The notes under the pieces were generated by a model. The model was not told where the DNA came from. It was given only the letters and a program-made list of their open reading frames with translations, and did not search any database. A program made the position numbers and the translations under genes. A stretch of DNA of 44,830 bases from Eubacterium sp. (GTDB lineage Bacteria > Bacillota > Clostridia > Lachnospirales > Lachnospiraceae), in the NCBI GenBank assembly GCA_017459675.1, contig JAFUCM010000005.1, positions 1 to 44,830 of the forward strand, written 5' to 3'. Of the stretch, positions 41,936 to 44,830 are shown in pieces. Within the stretch, counting starts at the first letter, position 1; every line of letters starts with the position of its first letter.

Positions 41936-42048
41936 CTTAGGGCGCTGCCCTAAGAACCCGCAAGGGACTCGTCCCTTGACCCGAATCCTGGGCTCCGCCC
42001 AGACCCGTCCTCGCCGGAAGCAGGGAAAGGTGCCGTTGCCCCTTTCCC
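41936..42048. repeat. Four hairpins in the non-coding end of the IS
   Basis: CTTAGGGC-GCT-GCCCTAAG (41936-41954), CAAGGGAC-TC-GTCCCTTG (41961-41978), CTGGGC-TCC-GCCCAG (41988-42002) and GGGAAAGG...CCTTTCCC (42023-42048). They follow the transposase gene in its reading direction and could terminate transcription from inside or outside. The rest of the 307-bp end is without a gene. Confidence 0.75.
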
Positions 42049-42154
42049 TTTGTAAAAGGATGATCCGGGAACCTTTTGTCAAGGCACTTTCGCGGCATAT
42101 CCTCGCTTTCGCTCCGGTATTCCACGGTTACCTTGACAACGGTTCCGCTCTCGA

Positions 42155-43606
42155 TTACGCGGCAGTTTCCTGCATCTTCTTTATGGTCTGTTGACCCAGG
42201 AAGATCAGCAGCTGCCATTTGCCCGGCATGTTGCCACCGTTTTTTAAGACATCATTTTCAACTAACGGGCGTTTATAGTTGTGAATCTTATGCGGACGAA
42301 GAAAGTTGTAATAAGCGACCCACAGTGCAAGATCGTAGTTGGCGCCGTCGAAGTTGTCAAAGCCGTTTGTAGGCCGGTATGAGGCTTTGTAGGTGCGGTT
42401 GATGCGTTCAATCATCTGCTTGTAAGGGCGGAATTCTTTGGAGACAGCATCCTCGTTTGTAAGACCGAGTACCTGGGTAATCTCAAACTGAAAGGTATCG
42501 CCGAACTTTATAAAGAACTGCTGCGCGGCCAGTGTATAAGCACTGTAGCCGTCTGCAATGAAGCGGAAGCTTTCAGGGAGTTCTTTCATGTGCTGAAAGG
42601 CCATGCGCATCGCCATGATGCATGGACCAACGCCCCGGTTGTCGGATATCTGATAGCCGATCACTGCACGGGTGGCTGCATTAATAATCAACCAGACATA
42701 ACCCTTTACACCGCGTACTTTGATGTAGGTTTCATCACCAACCATGGCGGATCCTTTTTCGTAAGGATACGTATCGACAAAGGGTTTGATACAGATGGCG
42801 GCGGTCTTGCAGTAATTCGCAACCATCTGATGAGAGATGGAAATGCCGTGGATATCCTTAAGAGCCTGTGCAGTTTTCCGCAGGGATAAGCCGAGGTTAA
42901 CACGATAGGTGAGACACAGGGACATGATATAAGCGCTGTTCTTTTTAAACTTCAGGGAAGAAGCATTCTTTGGCAGAGTGGTGATATCCATCTTGAAGAA
43001 GTCTATCGTGAACTCGCGGTAGATATAATGCAGCTTATACTTGTTTTTACCGTAATCCGCATCCAGATCTGTTTTATCAACCTTTTTGAGGTTGTTCAGA
43101 TAGTACGGGCATTTCGGATTGACACACTTATGAATGATGAAGTGCTTGCGATCCTTCTTATGATTTAGAGAATGATTGCAATAGGGGCAGCGAAGATTCA
43201 AGGAAGAAAAGCGGTTGCCTTCATCCGGAGAGAAACGGGCATCACAGACTTTACAGAGAAGCTGGCCTTTGGAACCATTATTCCTGTAGAGATAGATGGA
43301 GGGCGCTTTACAGCGTGGACAGGAGCAAGTCTCAGGGATATCGCATTCCTTTCTCCGTGCCACGGGTTTAATGAGCTTTCCATACCGCTTTTGCCAGTAC
43401 GGGATCAGCTCTTTGTAGGTCCAGTCCTGCTCATAGGGTTTGATGATCGGAAGTTTATCCACTTTGAACTTCTGATACTTGGGAGAATGGGAATCTTCAA
43501 AAGCCCATTGCTTGAGAGGAATATATCTGCAGATAAAGTTAATCAACCAGCAGTTTTGCTGATAAAGCTGATGGCATAATTGAAGAAGATAAAGTATAAT
43601 GTTCAT
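42155..43606 (-). CDS. DDE transposase of the IS
   Basis: 483 residues. The N-terminal third has a helical leader and two zinc-ribbon-like Cys clusters (CSCPRCKAPS...CKVCDARF and CPYCNHS...CVNPKCPYY). A helix-turn-helix-like stretch (LSLRKTAQALKDIHGISISHQMV) precedes the DDE catalytic core with D in GDETYIKVRG, D in FRFIADGYSAY and E in QMIERINRTYKASYRP, similar to the DDE domain of IS6/IS240 transposases. The frame stays open past the IS end, but GGAGG 8 nt before ATG 43606 fixes the start inside the element. No frameshift or stop; probably active. Confidence 0.9.
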   Translation of the reverse strand: MNIILYLLQLCHQLYQQNCWLINFICRYIPLKQWAFEDSHSPKYQKFKVDKLPIIKPYEQDWTYKELIPYWQKRYGKLIKPVARRKECDIPETCSCPRCKAPSIYLYRNNGSKGQLLCKVCDARFSPDEGNRFSSLNLRCPYCNHSLNHKKDRKHFIIHKCVNPKCPYYLNNLKKVDKTDLDADYGKNKYKLHYIYREFTIDFFKMDITTLPKNASSLKFKKNSAYIMSLCLTYRVNLGLSLRKTAQALKDIHGISISHQMVANYCKTAAICIKPFVDTYPYEKGSAMVGDETYIKVRGVKGYVWLIINAATRAVIGYQISDNRGVGPCIMAMRMAFQHMKELPESFRFIADGYSAYTLAAQQFFIKFGDTFQFEITQVLGLTNEDAVSKEFRPYKQMIERINRTYKASYRPTNGFDNFDGANYDLALWVAYYNFLRPHKIHNYKRPLVENDVLKNGGNMPGKWQLLIFLGQQTIKKMQETAA

Positions 43607-43766
43607 GAGCATTGCCTCCAGGTATTTTGGATGTTTGGTCACTGACATTATACCAAAAAGGGAGGTCAATGCTCTTTTTATATGTATCTCCCGAAAAAAC
43701 AAGGTTTTGGAACAATAAACAAGTAGTGAATTTGACACTACCAAACCGCAGCAGGAGGGCGGAAAA

Positions 43767-44039
43767 ATGATACGAAAGCACATTGTATTTTGCGGCCGTG
43801 TACAGGGTGTCGGTTTCCGCTACCGTGCCAGATTTGCGGCAGATCATACCGGATGTACAGGATGGGTCCGCAATGAATATGACGGATCTGTGACAATGGA
43901 AATCCAGGGTACAGAAGAGCAGATTGACCTGGTGCTTCAGGAGATCAGACAGTGGAAATATGTTCAAATAGAGCGGATGGATGTGAAACAGATCGCGGTC
44001 GACCCGAAAGAAAAGAGATTTCGCGCGGGATATATGTAA
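43767..44039 (+). CDS. acyP: Acylphosphatase
   Basis: 90 residues, the usual size. GRVQGVGFRYR carries the catalytic Arg and GWVRNEYDGSV the catalytic Asn. Hydrolyses acyl phosphates such as acetyl or carbamoyl phosphate. GGAGG stands 8-9 nt upstream of the ATG, immediately behind the right target duplication of the IS, so the insertion cut this gene from its former upstream region but left its ribosome site. The N-terminal domain of HypF in this window is of the same fold. The oxidoreductase gene follows after 17 nt. Confidence 0.95.
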   Translation: MIRKHIVFCGRVQGVGFRYRARFAADHTGCTGWVRNEYDGSVTMEIQGTEEQIDLVLQEIRQWKYVQIERMDVKQIAVDPKEKRFRAGYM

Positions 44040-44056
44040 GAAGAGGTAATAGAAAT

Positions 44057-44722
44057 ATGGCGGAAAAACAAATATTGTTCGTCGATGCCTGTACAAGAAA
44101 AGAATCCAGAACCAGGCGGCTGGCAGAATCTGTTCTTTCTCACATGGATGGAAGTGTAACACATCTGAAGCTTTATGGGGAGGCGGTTTACCCGCTCGAC
44201 GAAAACGCCGTTCATCAGCGGGAAGAATGTGTCGCATGCGGAAGCTGTGAGCCGGATCACCTCAGGTTTGCAAAGCAGTTTGCGGCAGCAGATGAGATCC
44301 TCATTGCCGCGCCATACTGGGATTTATCATTCCCCTCGATTATAAAGGTTTATCTGGAAAATGTGACGGTGAACGGGATCACATTTACTTATACAGAAAC
44401 GGGAATGCCGAAAGGATTGTGCAAGGCGGGCCGTCTGTTATATGTCACAACGGCAGGCGGACCGATTCTCGATGATGCGTTTGGATACGGATATGTTCAA
44501 GCGTTATGCAGCAATCTCTACGGGATTGCGGACACAGAATATCTATGTGCAGAAAACCTGGATATTGTCGGAATGGATTTAGATGCGATCCTGCAGGAGG
44601 CAGAAGCAGAAGCGGCGCGGCGATTCGGGACGGGAATCATGTATGAGCATCCAGAAATGAATGGACCGTCGCATGACAGTAGTGAAAGGGATGGGAAAGA
44701 GGCGGTTATTTACTTGAATTAA
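44057..44722 (+). CDS. NAD(P)H-dependent flavin oxidoreductase, flavodoxin-2 / AzoR-like
   Basis: 221 residues. ILFVDACTRKESRTRRLAE is the FMN-binding loop region of the Flavodoxin_2 fold; AAPYWDLSFPSIIKVYLENV and VTTAGGPI are family blocks found in FMN-dependent azoreductases and quinone reductases. An added ECVACGSCEPDH near residue 60 could hold a disulfide or metal. The ATG 44057 follows AGAGG by 10 nt. Transcribed with acyP. Natural substrate unknown, quinone or azo reduction by family. Confidence 0.87.
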   Translation: MAEKQILFVDACTRKESRTRRLAESVLSHMDGSVTHLKLYGEAVYPLDENAVHQREECVACGSCEPDHLRFAKQFAAADEILIAAPYWDLSFPSIIKVYLENVTVNGITFTYTETGMPKGLCKAGRLLYVTTAGGPILDDAFGYGYVQALCSNLYGIADTEYLCAENLDIVGMDLDAILQEAEAEAARRFGTGIMYEHPEMNGPSHDSSERDGKEAVIYLN

Positions 44723-44830
44723 TTGTCTAATCGGGGGTTGTAGGGGTTGCGCTTTGTATTAGCAGCCATGCTGCAATCCTTTTTTGCAACGTGAGCATCC
44801 GGATTTGATTTTTCCCGCTTTTAGGCGGCC
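44723..44830 (+). other. Window end: weak hairpin and T-tract
   Basis: GCAGC-CAT-GCTGC followed by AATCCTTTTTT (about 44762-44786) may be a weak terminator. No gene is seen to the window edge. Confidence 0.35.

Larger units (their letters stand above)
41837..43742 (-). mobile_element. Complete 1.9-kb insertion sequence, IS6-like
   Basis: Perfect 11-bp terminal inverted repeats GGTAGTGTCAA (41837-41847) and TTGACACTACC (43732-43742). The 8-bp target duplication AAACCGCA stands on both sides (41829-41836 and 43743-43750). Duplications of 8 bp and a single DDE transposase point to IS6 or a related group, although 1906 bp is more than twice a classic IS6 element. Intact target repeats mean a simple and fairly recent insertion. 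It sits between the MazG-like gene and the acylphosphatase ribosome site. Confidence 0.9.

Noticed and set aside
43607..43783. Extended N-terminus of the transposase
   Set aside because: The frame runs past the IS end into acyP; a GGAGG-preceded ATG at 43606 is the natural start.

Overview
The window reads as chromosomal DNA from an anaerobic Firmicute, most likely a Lachnospiraceae-type gut Clostridium. Support: about half G+C, strong AGGAGG-type ribosome sites, sigma-A promoters of the TTGACA-N17-TATAAT type, and a gene set typical of that group (whole-length pyruvate carboxylase, LarB/LarC, IICBA mannitol PTS, GH25 and NlpC/P60 wall hydrolases, and proline/threonine-rich surface proteins). 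No rRNA, tRNA or CRISPR array was recognised.

Layout. 1-5.4 kb: 3' part of a large alanine-rich surface protein, a beta-CASP metallo-beta-lactamase-fold RNase-like protein, MTA/SAH nucleosidase and a small conserved protein. 5.5-12 kb: a divergent aconitase-family hydratase, a secreted SH3/NlpC-P60/3D wall hydrolase and a class Ic aminotransferase. 12-14.6 kb: larB-larC (nickel-pincer cofactor synthesis). 14.7-20.4 kb: a Uma2-type protein diverging from a transmembrane Ser/Thr kinase followed by a large secreted Ig-like protein. 20.4-23.5 kb: acyl carrier protein and a hypF without other hyp genes. 23.6-27.8 kb: mannitol operon on the minus strand (DeoR regulator, mtlA, mtlD). 28-34 kb: GH25 lysozyme, a phosphoribosyltransferase-like protein and pyruvate carboxylase. 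34-39.5 kb: AAA ATPase, DUF4037 protein, YbaK-type editing protein, flavodoxin-like protein and M20 amidohydrolase. 39.5-41.8 kb: a nuclease-helicase (DUF2075 type) with a MazG-like pyrophosphohydrolase, a possible defence pair. 41.8-43.7 kb: a complete 1.9 kb insertion sequence with 8-bp target duplications. 43.7-44.8 kb: acylphosphatase and an NAD(P)H:flavin oxidoreductase-like protein.

The strongest unexplained signal is a family of small palindromic elements. Three copies of 143-164 bp (4043-4192, 24807-24949, 36409-36572) have REP-like hairpins at both ends and a shared inner hairpin whose loop carries GCTCAGGTGGAATTCGC or a variant of it. All three begin 0-1 nt after a stop codon, and one exactly fills the gap between two converging genes. 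A single REP-like hairpin overlaps the pyruvate carboxylase stop codon. The inner hairpin alone also lies in frame inside hypF. Other notable points are a triplicated 13-residue activation-loop segment in the kinase, repeated hairpins with compensatory changes upstream of mtlA, a 46-bp duplication that separated the helicase and MazG-like genes, and a 154-bp nested inverted-repeat element after the lysozyme gene.
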